DNA of 64,000 nucleotides from Kribbella solani (lineage in GTDB: Bacteria > Actinomycetota > Actinomycetes > Propionibacteriales > Kribbellaceae). The stretch is taken from positions 4,340,001 to 4,404,000 of the forward strand of contig NZ_JACHNF010000001.1 in assembly GCF_014205295.1 (NCBI RefSeq), given 5' to 3'. Below are positions 14,469-22,304 of this stretch, piece by piece (position 1 is the stretch's first letter; every line of letters starts with the position of its first letter). Below the pieces are notes generated by a model, which was given only the letters and a program-made list of their open reading frames with translations, searched no databases and had not been told where the DNA came from. A program made the translations under genes and the position numbers.

Positions 14469-15304
14469 CGGACGACGCGGCGCGCCGAGGATGGATGGAC
14501 CGCCATCTCAGCTGGTTCGCTGACTACTTCGGCGTGCTGATCGTCGGCCAGTCCGTACACACCGATCGGTTTCACTCCGTCGGTGCCAAAGTCGAGCTCG
14601 ACGGTGGCCCCGCGTGGCTTCGGGTGGTGTACGCCGATCCGGAATGGGGTGTGGGCGAATACCTTGACGGCAATGTGACAGCCGGCGAACTCGACTTGCC
14701 CAGGCCGCACGTGCTTCGGTGGCTGGAGCGGGAGGATGAAGGCCGCCGGCTGCGTGCCGAGCTGCAGACCTACATCGCCGCCCGCCCGATCGCGCCGGGA
14801 ATGATCCTTACCTCCGAACCGGAACTGCCTGAGCCCTGGTTCGACAGGCTTCGAGAGATACTCGACCAACTCGCCGCTCACCCGTCGCCGCGATCCGGAT
14901 TGGATCCCGACGACCTCGACCACGGCATTCGTGCCTTCTTCGGGGTCGGCATCTCCACCCGATCAGTACCTTGGACATCCGCGCACTGCGATCTCCATTG
15001 GAACAATCTGACGGCTCCGGAGCTTTTCCTGCTCGACTGGGAGATCTGGGGAAAGGCGCCGGCTGGATACGACGCCGCGACGCTGTACTGCGCGAGTCTT
15101 TTGACGCCAGATGCCAACAGCAACATCCAGCACACGCTTGGCCGGCACCTCCAAACCACCGCCGGCCGAATCGCAACCTTGGCCGCCGCCGTACGCTTCC
15201 TGCGATTTGTCGACGAAGGCCAGTACTCACCTCTGGCGGCCCCGCTCCACGCGGCCGCCCACTCGGCGCTCATCAACCTCTCACCAATCAATGGGCTCAG
15301 TTGA
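14465..15304 (+). CDS. Phosphotransferase (APH-like kinase fold) protein, last gene of RiPP operon
   Basis: A 279-residue protein. 'SAHCDLHWNNL' near residue 178 matches the catalytic HxDLHxxN loop of aminoglycoside/choline-kinase-type phosphotransferases, and 'LFLLDWEIWGKAPAGYDAATLY' supplies the metal-binding Asp-Trp-Glu motif. The N-terminal lobe is short, and a canonical nucleotide-binding Lys/Gly loop is not obvious, so the ATP site may be divergent. Possible roles are phosphorylating the peptide, self-protection or another metabolite; none can be chosen from sequence. Start and coupling are fixed by the GTGA overlap with the pentapeptide gene. Confidence 0.78.
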   Translation: MTDDAARRGWMDRHLSWFADYFGVLIVGQSVHTDRFHSVGAKVELDGGPAWLRVVYADPEWGVGEYLDGNVTAGELDLPRPHVLRWLEREDEGRRLRAELQTYIAARPIAPGMILTSEPELPEPWFDRLREILDQLAAHPSPRSGLDPDDLDHGIRAFFGVGISTRSVPWTSAHCDLHWNNLTAPELFLLDWEIWGKAPAGYDAATLYCASLLTPDANSNIQHTLGRHLQTTAGRIATLAAAVRFLRFVDEGQYSPLAAPLHAAAHSALINLSPINGLS

Positions 15305-15452
15305 CCACGAGTAAGCCGATAGACCGGCGCCCGCCAGGCAGCCGCTGAACTCTTCTCTGTCTTTGTCTTTCCTTATCTTTTCTGTGCCTTTGTCTTTTCT
15401 GGTTGTTTTCTTGTTTGTTGTTCTTGTTGCTTTTCGGGGCTGTGGGGTCCGG
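15305..15452. other. Intergenic region with T-rich, A-poor tract
   Basis: No gene. From about 15351 to 15436 the plus strand is dominated by T and C with almost no A (runs such as CTTTGTCTTTCC and TTGTTTGTTG), a sharp fall in GC compared with everything around it. It separates two convergent genes and may act in termination of the RiPP operon, but there is no strong hairpin beside it. Confidence 0.7.
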
Positions 15453-16832
15453 TTAGTTGCGGAGGTGGAGGCGGCGGGCGGCTTCGGCTATGGAGCCGGT
15501 TATGGAGGGGTAGACGGTGAAGGATTGGGCTACCTGGTCGACGGTGAGGCGGGCGCCTACGGCCAGGGAAATGGGGTGGATGAGTTCGCTGGCTCGGGGG
15601 GCTACTACTACGCCGCCTACGACGATTCCGGTGTTGGGGAGGCAGAAGAGTTTTACGAAGCCGTCGCGGACGCCTTGCATTTTGGCTCGGGCGTTGTCGG
15701 CGAGGGGGACCTTGACGACGAGGGCGGTGCTGCCGCCGGCGTCGACGGTTGCCTGGGTCAGGCCGACGGTGGCGATTTCGGGGGCGGTGAAGACGTTGGC
15801 GGAGACCGTTGACTGGTCCAACGGTGTGACGGCGTCGCCGAGCGCGTGCGCCATCGCGATCCGGCCCTGCATCGCGGCCACCGACGCGAGCATCAGGACA
15901 CCGGTGCAGTCGCCGGCCGCGTAGACGCCGCGGGCGGTGGTACGCGACACCCGGTCGACCTGGACGAAGCCGCCGTCGGTGAGCGACACGCCCGACTCGA
16001 CCAGGTTCATGTCGTCGGTGTTCGGGAGGGAGCCGACGGCGAGCAGCGCGTGCGAGCCCTCGACCGTACGGCCGTCGGTGAGCGTCACCACGACACCGTC
16101 GCCGCGGCGCTGGACCGACTCGGCGCGGGACTTGCTCAGTACGGTCAACCCGCGCCGCTTGAACACGTCCTCCAGCACCGCCGCCGCGTCGGCATCCTCC
16201 CCGGGCAGCACCCGGTCCCGCGAGGACACCAGGACCACATCGCTGCCGAGCGCGTCGTACGCGCTGGCGAACTCGGCGCCGGTGACACCTGACCCGACCA
16301 CGATCAGCCGCTCCGGCAGTTCGGAGAGCTCGTAGACCTGCTCCCAGGTAAGGATTCGCTCGCCGTCCGGCTCGGAGCCCTTGAGGATGCGAGGCCTTGC
16401 ACCGGTGGCGATCAGCACCACGTCGGCGTCCAGCCGCTCGTCGCCGACGACCACGGTTTCGGGTCCGTCGAGCCGGCCCCGGCCCTGGATCACCCGCACC
16501 TTGTCCCGGTCCAGCCGGCGGCTGATGCCGGTGGACTGGGCGGCGGCCAGCGCCTTGACCCGTTGGTTGACGACGGAGAGATCGACACGCACGGAGTTGG
16601 CCGGATCGTCGTCGCCGTCGTCCAGCCGGACGCCGAGCTCGCCTGCCTCCTCCACCTCGGTCATCACCTCGGCGGTGGCGATCAGCGTTTTGCTCGGTAC
16701 GCAGTCGGTGAGCACCGCTGAACCGCCGATTCCGCCGGAATCGACAACTGTCACCTCCCCGCCGAGCTGGGCAGCCGCACTGGCCGCTTCGTACCCGCCT
16801 GGACCGCCTCCGATGATCACAACTCGCGCCAC
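15453..16832 (-). CDS. lpdA: NAD(P)H-quinone reductase of the LpdA flavoprotein family
   Basis: A 459-residue FAD/NAD(P) oxidoreductase of the pyridine nucleotide-disulfide family. 'VIIGGGPGGYEAA' at the N-terminus is the FAD Rossmann motif and 'VVGSGVTGAEFA' (about residue 183) the NAD(P) motif. The redox-disulfide segment reads 'GGSAVLTDCVPSKTL', so only one Cys of the usual CxxxxC pair remains. That loss is characteristic of mycobacterial LpdA (Rv3303c), which reduces quinones rather than lipoamide. GTG 16832 is the only start consistent with the Rossmann fold. No ribosome site precedes it, and only 31 bp separate it from the divergent gene, so it may be leaderless. Confidence 0.85.
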   Translation of the reverse strand: MARVVIIGGGPGGYEAASAAAQLGGEVTVVDSGGIGGSAVLTDCVPSKTLIATAEVMTEVEEAGELGVRLDDGDDDPANSVRVDLSVVNQRVKALAAAQSTGISRRLDRDKVRVIQGRGRLDGPETVVVGDERLDADVVLIATGARPRILKGSEPDGERILTWEQVYELSELPERLIVVGSGVTGAEFASAYDALGSDVVLVSSRDRVLPGEDADAAAVLEDVFKRRGLTVLSKSRAESVQRRGDGVVVTLTDGRTVEGSHALLAVGSLPNTDDMNLVESGVSLTDGGFVQVDRVSRTTARGVYAAGDCTGVLMLASVAAMQGRIAMAHALGDAVTPLDQSTVSANVFTAPEIATVGLTQATVDAGGSTALVVKVPLADNARAKMQGVRDGFVKLFCLPNTGIVVGGVVVAPRASELIHPISLAVGARLTVDQVAQSFTVYPSITGSIAEAARRLHLRN

Positions 16833-16863
16833 GGGAGGCCATTGTTCCGTATCCTCTGATTCC

Positions 16864-17325
16864 GTGAACCTGTACGCCGCGTTTGCGTCGAATCTGGACC
16901 CGAACCTGATGGCCGACCGGTGCCCGTACTCGCCGCTGCGTGGGACCGGCTGGATCACCGGTTGGCGGCTCACGTTCGGTGGCGAGGAGCTCGGCTGGGA
17001 GGGCGCGATGGCGACCGTGGTCGAGGACCCGGCCGACCCGTCCAACCAGGTCTTCGTGGCGCTGTACGACGTGCACCCGAAGGACGTCGAGCGGCTGGAC
17101 GAGTGGGAGTGGATCGACCAAGGCGTGTACCGGAAGATCCAGGTCCGCGTACAGACGCTGGACGGCGAGCAGCTGGCCTGGATGTACGTGCTGAACGCCT
17201 ACGAAGGCGGGCTGCCCTCCGCCCGCTACCTGGGCGTCCTCGCCGAGGCGGCCGAGGCCGCCGGCGCCCCGGACGACTACGTCGCCGACCTGCGCGCCCG
17301 CCCGTGCCAGTCGTCTGGTCACTAG
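16864..17325 (+). CDS. Gamma-glutamylcyclotransferase-like protein
   Basis: A 153-residue protein beginning 'VNLYAAFASNLDPNLM', which matches the 'YFAYGSN'-like opening of gamma-glutamylcyclotransferase/AIG2-fold proteins, with 'FVALYDVHPKDVERLDEWEW' containing the conserved acidic region. Members act on gamma-glutamyl-amine bonds, but many actinobacterial versions have no tested activity. GTG 16864 is probably a leaderless start: TATCCT lies 9-14 bases upstream and there is no ribosome site. Divergent from lpdA. Confidence 0.8.
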   Translation: MNLYAAFASNLDPNLMADRCPYSPLRGTGWITGWRLTFGGEELGWEGAMATVVEDPADPSNQVFVALYDVHPKDVERLDEWEWIDQGVYRKIQVRVQTLDGEQLAWMYVLNAYEGGLPSARYLGVLAEAAEAAGAPDDYVADLRARPCQSSGH

Positions 17326-17348
17326 GCGTGGGATCACCAGACAGGGCC

Positions 17349-17354
17349 TAAAGT
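17349..17354 (+). promoter_or_regulatory. Putative -10 box of the phosphosugar mutase gene (leaderless)
   Basis: TAAAGT ends six bases before the GTG at 17361, so transcription would begin at or next to the start codon. There is no ribosome site between them. Confidence 0.5.
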
Positions 17355-17360
17355 GCATGT

Positions 17361-18995
17361 GTGACAGATGATTTGAAGGCTGCCGCCGAGGCGTGGCTGC
17401 GTGAGGACCCTGACCCCGATACCCGCGCCGAGCTGGAGCGGCTTTTGGCTGCCGGGGAGACTGCTGAGCTGGCCGATCGCTTCGCCGGCACCCTCGAGTT
17501 CGGTACGGCGGGACTGCGCGGTGCCGTCGGCGCCGGCCCGAACCGGATGAACCGGGTGGTCGTGATCCGCGCCGCCGCCGGCCTCGCGGCGTACCTGAAG
17601 GCGCAGGGTCGTACGGATGGCCCGGTGCTGATCGGGTACGACGCGCGCCACAAGTCCGATGTGTTCGCCCGGGACACCGCTGCCGTGATCCGCGGCGCCG
17701 GCCTGGACGCGGTCCTCCTGGATCGCCCCGCGCCGACCCCGGTGGTTGCCTTCGGAATCAGGCACTTGAAGGCCGTCGCGGGCGTGGTCGTGACCGCGTC
17801 GCACAACCCGCCGCAGGACAACGGGTACAAGGTCTACCTGGGCGACGGTTCGCAGATCGTGCCGCCGGCCGATGCCGGGATCGCGGCCGCGATCGCCGCG
17901 GTCGGACCGCTGGCCGAGGTGCCGCGCGGTGACGACTGGCAGACCACCGGCGACGACCTCCTGAACGCGTACCTGGACCGGATCGCCGAGCTCGTCCCGG
18001 CGGACGCGCCACGGGACCTCAAGGTGGCGTACACCCCGCTGCACGGCGTCGGGCGCACTTTGGTCGAGGCGGCCGTCGCCCGGGCCGGGTTCGAGGCACC
18101 GCGGGTGGTGCCGTCGCAGGCCGACCCGGACCCCGACTTCCCGACCGTCTCTTTCCCGAACCCGGAGGAGCCCGGCGCGATCGACGCCGCGCTCGACCTG
18201 GCCCGCGAGATCGGCGCCGACATCGCGGTCGCGAACGACCCGGACGCGGACCGTTGCGCGGTCGCGATCCCGGATCCGGCCGCCGCGGACGGCTGGCGGA
18301 TGCTGCGCGGCGACGAGCTCGGCGCCCTGCTGGGTGAGTTCCTGCTGTCAAAGCGCCCGGACGGTGTGGCCGCCTGCTCGATCGTGTCGTCCTCGTTGCT
18401 CGGCAAGATCGCCGCCTCGTACGACGTGCGGTACGCCGAGACGCTGACCGGATTCAAGTGGATCGGCCGCGTACCGGAGCTGGTCTTCGGCTACGAGGAG
18501 GCACTCGGGTACTGCGTGGACCCGTCGGCCGTGAAGGACAAGGACGGCGTGTCGACGCTGGTCCGCGTACTGCAACTGACCGCGCAAGCGAAGGCGGCGG
18601 GGCGTACGTTGCTGGATTTGCTGGACGATCTCGCGATCAGGCACGGTCTGCACGCGACCGATCAGCTGTCGGCGCGGGTCGAGGACCTGTCCTTGATCGG
18701 CGCGGCGATGGACCGGCTCCGGGCCACGCCACCGGCGACGCTGGGTACGTACACGGTCGAGCGGATCGACGACCTGAGTCAGGGGTCGGCGGCACTGCCC
18801 CCGACGGACGGGCTGCGGTACACGCTGTCCGCGGGCGCACGCGTGGTCGTACGCCCGTCGGGGACGGAACCCAAGCTGAAGTGCTACCTGGAGGTCGTCG
18901 TGCCCGTGACCAGGGACGTGGCCACGGCGCGCACCACGGCGGCGGCAGCGTTGGCAGCCATCAAGACCGACCTGGCTGCCGCGGCAGGTATCTAG
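17361..18995 (+). CDS. pmmB: Alpha-D-phosphohexomutase family enzyme (phosphosugar mutase)
   Basis: A 544-residue four-domain phosphosugar mutase interconverting 1- and 6- (or 5-) phosphates of hexoses or pentoses. 'TASHNPPQDNGYKVY' near residue 146 holds the phosphoserine nucleophile, 'NDPDADRCAV' near 294 the metal-binding loop, and 'RPSGTEPKLKCY' near 500 the phosphate-binding loop. Length and the N-terminal 'LEFGTAGLRG' fit the PmmB/phosphopentomutase-like subgroup. deoC lies about 3 kb downstream and a nucleoside phosphorylase elsewhere in the window, which makes deoxyribose-phosphate conversion plausible, but substrate cannot be fixed from sequence. GTG 17361 is probably leaderless. Confidence 0.92.
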   Translation: MTDDLKAAAEAWLREDPDPDTRAELERLLAAGETAELADRFAGTLEFGTAGLRGAVGAGPNRMNRVVVIRAAAGLAAYLKAQGRTDGPVLIGYDARHKSDVFARDTAAVIRGAGLDAVLLDRPAPTPVVAFGIRHLKAVAGVVVTASHNPPQDNGYKVYLGDGSQIVPPADAGIAAAIAAVGPLAEVPRGDDWQTTGDDLLNAYLDRIAELVPADAPRDLKVAYTPLHGVGRTLVEAAVARAGFEAPRVVPSQADPDPDFPTVSFPNPEEPGAIDAALDLAREIGADIAVANDPDADRCAVAIPDPAAADGWRMLRGDELGALLGEFLLSKRPDGVAACSIVSSSLLGKIAASYDVRYAETLTGFKWIGRVPELVFGYEEALGYCVDPSAVKDKDGVSTLVRVLQLTAQAKAAGRTLLDLLDDLAIRHGLHATDQLSARVEDLSLIGAAMDRLRATPPATLGTYTVERIDDLSQGSAALPPTDGLRYTLSAGARVVVRPSGTEPKLKCYLEVVVPVTRDVATARTTAAAALAAIKTDLAAAAGI

Positions 18996-19030
18996 AAACG
19001 GAACACCTGGCGGGTGGTTCCGGTCCCGGA

Positions 19031-19480
19031 TCAGCGGGCGGCGGCGGCCGCCTCGGCTGCCTCGGCGTGCAGAGAGCTCTGCAGCGACGAGTGCAGGATG
19101 CGGAGCGTGCTGGTGGACTGCATCAGCGCGTCCCGCTCGTCCGGGTTCCGGTTCGCCAGCGCGGTGATGTCGTTGATGCTGGCCTCGATCCGGGCGATCC
19201 GGTCCGCGACCGTACCCTCCTGGCTGCTGGCCTTGCGGATCGCGTCCGACGTGACCGTCCAGACGTCTTCCTTGTCGTTGGTCCGCCGGGACATGTCCAC
19301 CATCTGGCTGAGCGCGGCCAGGTCGTGGTCGACCTGGGTCCGCTCGACCGGTGCGGTGATCCCGACGGTGGCCTGCCGCAGCCGGGTGACGTGCCCGGAC
19401 AGCTCCGACCAGGTGCTCCGACCGCTCTTGATCTTGTCCAGCACCTTCGCGTACTCGGTGTTGAACTCGTCGTAGTTCAC
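19031..19480 (-). CDS. Helical protein of unknown function
   Basis: A 149-residue soluble protein, predicted almost wholly alpha-helical and ending in an Ala/Glu-rich helix (HAEAAEAAAAAR). No family, signal peptide or membrane segment recognised. GTG 19480 follows AGGAGT by about five bases. Convergent with the phosphosugar mutase gene. Confidence 0.7.
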   Translation of the reverse strand: MNYDEFNTEYAKVLDKIKSGRSTWSELSGHVTRLRQATVGITAPVERTQVDHDLAALSQMVDMSRRTNDKEDVWTVTSDAIRKASSQEGTVADRIARIEASINDITALANRNPDERDALMQSTSTLRILHSSLQSSLHAEAAEAAAAAR

Positions 19481-19585
19481 TTTGACTCCTGCTCGTTCGA
19501 CGATCGACTCAGAACTCTAGGGCGTGCGCACCGAAAACTTGTAGCCACACGATCGCAGATCGTGCAGGTGTCGCCAAAACGCAAC

Positions 19586-19619
19586 AGCCGCCCGGTACGC
19601 CAACGCGTACCGGGCGGCT
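19586..19619. terminator. Strong stem-loop terminator
   Basis: Perfect 15-bp stem: AGCCGCCCGGTACGC (19586-19600) pairs with GCGTACCGGGCGGCT (19605-19619) around CAAC. Read on the minus strand it follows the zinc peptidase gene and is trailed by GTTGCGTTTTGG, a weak T-run, so it most likely terminates that gene. Confidence 0.9.
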
Positions 19620-19645
19620 GAGTTACGTCAGGACTTCAGCGGGGT

Positions 19646-20629
19646 TCAGGAGACCGCGCTGGAGGCCGCGTTGAAGGTGTTGCAGCGACCCGCGTAGGTC
19701 TTCGAGCTGGCCGCGTAGAAACCGGCCTGCGACCACCAGCCGTGGTTCTTCATCGAACCGTGGTCACGCGCACCGCCCGGCTGGTCGCCAGAGTGCTGCA
19801 CCAGGTAGACCCACTGCTGGTACAGGCCACCGCTCATCGGGTAGTAGCGCTTGTTCGCGCCGATGTTCGCCGAGCCCAGGCAGGACGCCTGCAGCTCACG
19901 GCGACGGCTCTCCTCCATCTGGCCCGCGTAGGTGCTGATGGCGCGCTGACGCTGCCAGGAGGCGCCCAGGATTCCGGTCAGGAACTGGACGTGGTGACCG
20001 TACTCGTGCGACAGCGTGTTGGTCGCGTACGCCCGCGCGAACGTCGGGCTCTGCTTCCAGAAGTTCGTGACCGTGTAGGTCGGGATGTACAGCAGGCCGT
20101 TGCCGTAACCGCAGTAGAACGCGGTCCCGCCCCGCACCACGCCACACGGCGAGTTGACCGCGCTCGACTGGTGGAAGATCAGCTTCGGAGCGACCTTGTA
20201 CGCCGCGCCGGCCTGCTTCAGCGGCAGCGCCCAGGACGCGTAGAGGCACTTGAACAGCTGGGTGTCGTACGCCACGACGCCGGCGTGGGTACGCAGGGAG
20301 ACGTTGACTTCCTTGCACTTCGACGCGGTGATCGGACCGGTCTTGTACAGGCGGTTGTAGCGGACGACGTTGGTCGTCGAGGACTTCGTCGTCAGGCCTT
20401 CACCGGCCGGCGGCGGGCCGGCGACCATGCCGGTGCCGTCCAGCAGGATCGGCTTCGGGGTCGCGGCGGCCTGGGTCGCGGCGGTGCTGACCGAACCGGC
20501 GGTCGCGGCGGTGGCCGCCGAGCCGGAGGTCTGTGCTGCCTGGGCGGGCAGCGCCAGCGTGGCGGCGAGGCCGGCCAGGGCACCGGCCGTGGCCAGGCCA
20601 CGCAGGGTTGTGCGGGAGAGGTTGACCAT
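19646..20629 (-). CDS. Secreted neutral zinc metallopeptidase
   Basis: A 327-residue exported protein. Signal peptide at residues 1-31 (cut after 'LPAQA'), then an Ala/Thr-rich low-complexity region to about 65. The catalytic domain carries 'LSHEYGHHVQFLTG' near residue 206, an HExxH zinc-binding motif, with 'EESRRRELQASCLG' about 35 residues on supplying the third ligand region. This is the YpfJ-like neutral zinc metallopeptidase family. Four or more cysteines suggest disulfides. ATG 20629 is chosen because GTGGAG lies five bases upstream; a GTG nine bases earlier is an alternative. Confidence 0.88.
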   Translation of the reverse strand: MVNLSRTTLRGLATAGALAGLAATLALPAQAAQTSGSAATAATAGSVSTAATQAAATPKPILLDGTGMVAGPPPAGEGLTTKSSTTNVVRYNRLYKTGPITASKCKEVNVSLRTHAGVVAYDTQLFKCLYASWALPLKQAGAAYKVAPKLIFHQSSAVNSPCGVVRGGTAFYCGYGNGLLYIPTYTVTNFWKQSPTFARAYATNTLSHEYGHHVQFLTGILGASWQRQRAISTYAGQMEESRRRELQASCLGSANIGANKRYYPMSGGLYQQWVYLVQHSGDQPGGARDHGSMKNHGWWSQAGFYAASSKTYAGRCNTFNAASSAVS

Positions 20630-20742
20630 GAGCTCCACTCTCGATGTGTCTTCAGGGACCTGTCAGCCCAATCCTGGGTGCACAAAGGTTCACCCGGGGC
20701 CGAACACGACGTGAGACGCGGCGATTCTCGCCACAGTTCCCG

Positions 20743-21639
20743 TCAGGACGGAAGTTTCGCACCCAGGAATCGCAGGTGGTCAGGCAGCATGCGCCGCCAG
20801 TAACCGGGGGTGTGCCGGCCGGCCTGCTGACCACCCGCCGCCCGCAGCTCGTCGCGCAACTCGAGCGCGGCGTCCGCGAACGGATCGTCCCGGCCGCAGT
20901 CGATCCGGACGGCGACGTCGCGGAATCCGTTGGGGCGCCCGAAAACCTGGCTGCGTTCGAAGTCGCCGGCGTCGTCGAATGCGCCCGGCTGCGCCTCTCC
21001 GTACGTCCGCCACAACGCCGGACTGAGCGCGCCGACCGCGACAGCCTGGACCTCCGGCCGTACCCGCCGTTGCCACGACTGCAGTGCGACCCAAAGCAGT
21101 GCGCCGTACCCGCCCATCGACCAGCCGAAGACGCCGTACCGGTCGATCCGCAGACCGCGCTTGGCCAGCAGCGGGAGGAATTCCTGATTGAGCATGTACC
21201 CGGTGTCGTTGCCGTCCGTCCGGTGATGCCAGTAGCTGTCCTTGCCGCCGTCCACCGTGGCGATCGCAAAAGGGCGTGTACCACCCTGTACGGCCGCGGT
21301 CAGGTACTTGTCGATGCCGAGGTCGTTGACCGCCGAAGTGTGGTCGCCCCCACGACCGTGCAGGACGATGACGACCGGAAGCTCGGCCGACGCGGCGTAC
21401 CCGTCCGGGTAGAGCACGCGGTAGCCGACCCGGGTGCCCCGGCCGTACGACTCGAAGCTGCCGGACACCGCCGGACCAGCTGGTACGTCAGGCACTACAC
21501 CGTCCGGCCCGGTCAGCCCGAGGGCCTCGTGTACGCGCGCCCGTCCTGGGATCACACCGGTCTCCAGCGCAGCCACTCCCGCGACACCAGCCGCGCCGGC
21601 CGCGACACCGGTCCGGAGCAGCGCCCGTCGTGTCAGCAC
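20743..21639 (-). CDS. Tat-exported esterase, alpha/beta hydrolase (Ag85/esterase D-like)
   Basis: A 298-residue protein with a twin-arginine signal (MLTRRALLRTGVAAGAAG, followed by a hydrophobic Ala/Gly/Val core). The alpha/beta hydrolase shows 'VVIVLHGRGGDH' for the oxyanion hole and 'FGWSMGGYGALL' for the nucleophile elbow, with Ser near residue 167. A plausible Asp and His (RIDCGRDDPFAD; GRHTPGYWRRM) complete the triad. The layout resembles extracellular carbohydrate esterases and antigen-85-type enzymes. Start is GTG 21639; its stop lies 113 bp upstream of the zinc peptidase start in the same direction. Confidence 0.85.
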   Translation of the reverse strand: MLTRRALLRTGVAAGAAGVAGVAALETGVIPGRARVHEALGLTGPDGVVPDVPAGPAVSGSFESYGRGTRVGYRVLYPDGYAASAELPVVIVLHGRGGDHTSAVNDLGIDKYLTAAVQGGTRPFAIATVDGGKDSYWHHRTDGNDTGYMLNQEFLPLLAKRGLRIDRYGVFGWSMGGYGALLWVALQSWQRRVRPEVQAVAVGALSPALWRTYGEAQPGAFDDAGDFERSQVFGRPNGFRDVAVRIDCGRDDPFADAALELRDELRAAGGQQAGRHTPGYWRRMLPDHLRFLGAKLPS

Positions 21640-21659
21640 TGACTTAGCCCAGCGCCGGC

Positions 21660-22220
21660 TCAGCGGACCAGGGCCGCGACGATGGCGACGACGGCCAGTA
21701 CCGCGACGATGATCAGCTCGGGCCGCGCCCAGCGGGTGATCACTTCGCCGGTGGACTGCTCGGCGTACTGGTCCTGGTGGGTCTCGATCCGGTTCACGAC
21801 GAAATCGGCCTTGGAGATCGAGCTGTCGGCCGCCAGCTTGCGGCCGCCGACGCGCTGTTTGCGCATGTCCCGCATCACCAGCTGGACGCCGGGAGCGCGG
21901 AACTTGGTGTCGCCGGCGTGCACCCGGAGGATGTCGGTGATGTCCACGCCCGACACCGCCGACCAGGGGATCTCGTGGTCGCGGAGATGGTTACGCAGCA
22001 GCAGGTTCTCCGGGCTGAGGGTGACCGACGGGCGCATCAGGCCGACATACGCCAGCACCATGAAGATCCCGATGATGCTGCCCACCAGTAGCCCACTGGC
22101 GGTCCGCCACTCCAGGATCACGTCGAGCAGGCCGAGCGCCCCGATCACCAGCACGATGCTGCCGGTGATCCGGTTCGATGCCGACATGTAGTGCTCGCTC
22201 TCGGGCGACTTCGACTTCAC
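21660..22220 (-). CDS. PH-domain-like membrane protein
   Basis: A protein of about 186 residues with two N-terminal transmembrane helices ('ITGSIVLVIGALGLLDVIL', 'LLVGSIIGIFMVLAYVGLM'), a bacterial PH-like soluble domain ('LLLRNHLRDHEIPWSAVSGVDI') and a C-terminal transmembrane helix ('ELIIVAVLAVVAIVAAL'). Such proteins are common and uncharacterised. Start uncertain: GTG 22220 or ATG 22187, neither with a good ribosome site. Divergent from deoC. Confidence 0.75.
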   Translation of the reverse strand: MKSKSPESEHYMSASNRITGSIVLVIGALGLLDVILEWRTASGLLVGSIIGIFMVLAYVGLMRPSVTLSPENLLLRNHLRDHEIPWSAVSGVDITDILRVHAGDTKFRAPGVQLVMRDMRKQRVGGRKLAADSSISKADFVVNRIETHQDQYAEQSTGEVITRWARPELIIVAVLAVVAIVAALVR

Positions 22221-22292
22221 CCCGACAACGTAACCGGCGACCGGTACTACCACTAGCGGCGGTGACCGGAACGTCACCTGCGGCGTCGGCAC

Positions 22293-22298
22293 TAGACT
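22293..22298 (+). promoter_or_regulatory. Putative -10 box of deoC (leaderless)
   Basis: TAGACT ends six bases before the second of two adjacent GTG codons (22302, 22305), which suggests a leaderless transcript starting at 22305. No ribosome site lies upstream. Confidence 0.5.
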
Positions 22299-22304
22299 GC
22301 CGTG

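Noticed and set aside
15373..17358. 661-codon minus-strand frame covering lpdA and the cyclotransferase-like gene
   Set aside because: Arg/Pro-rich shadow translation; the overlapping lpdA frame has intact FAD and NAD motifs.
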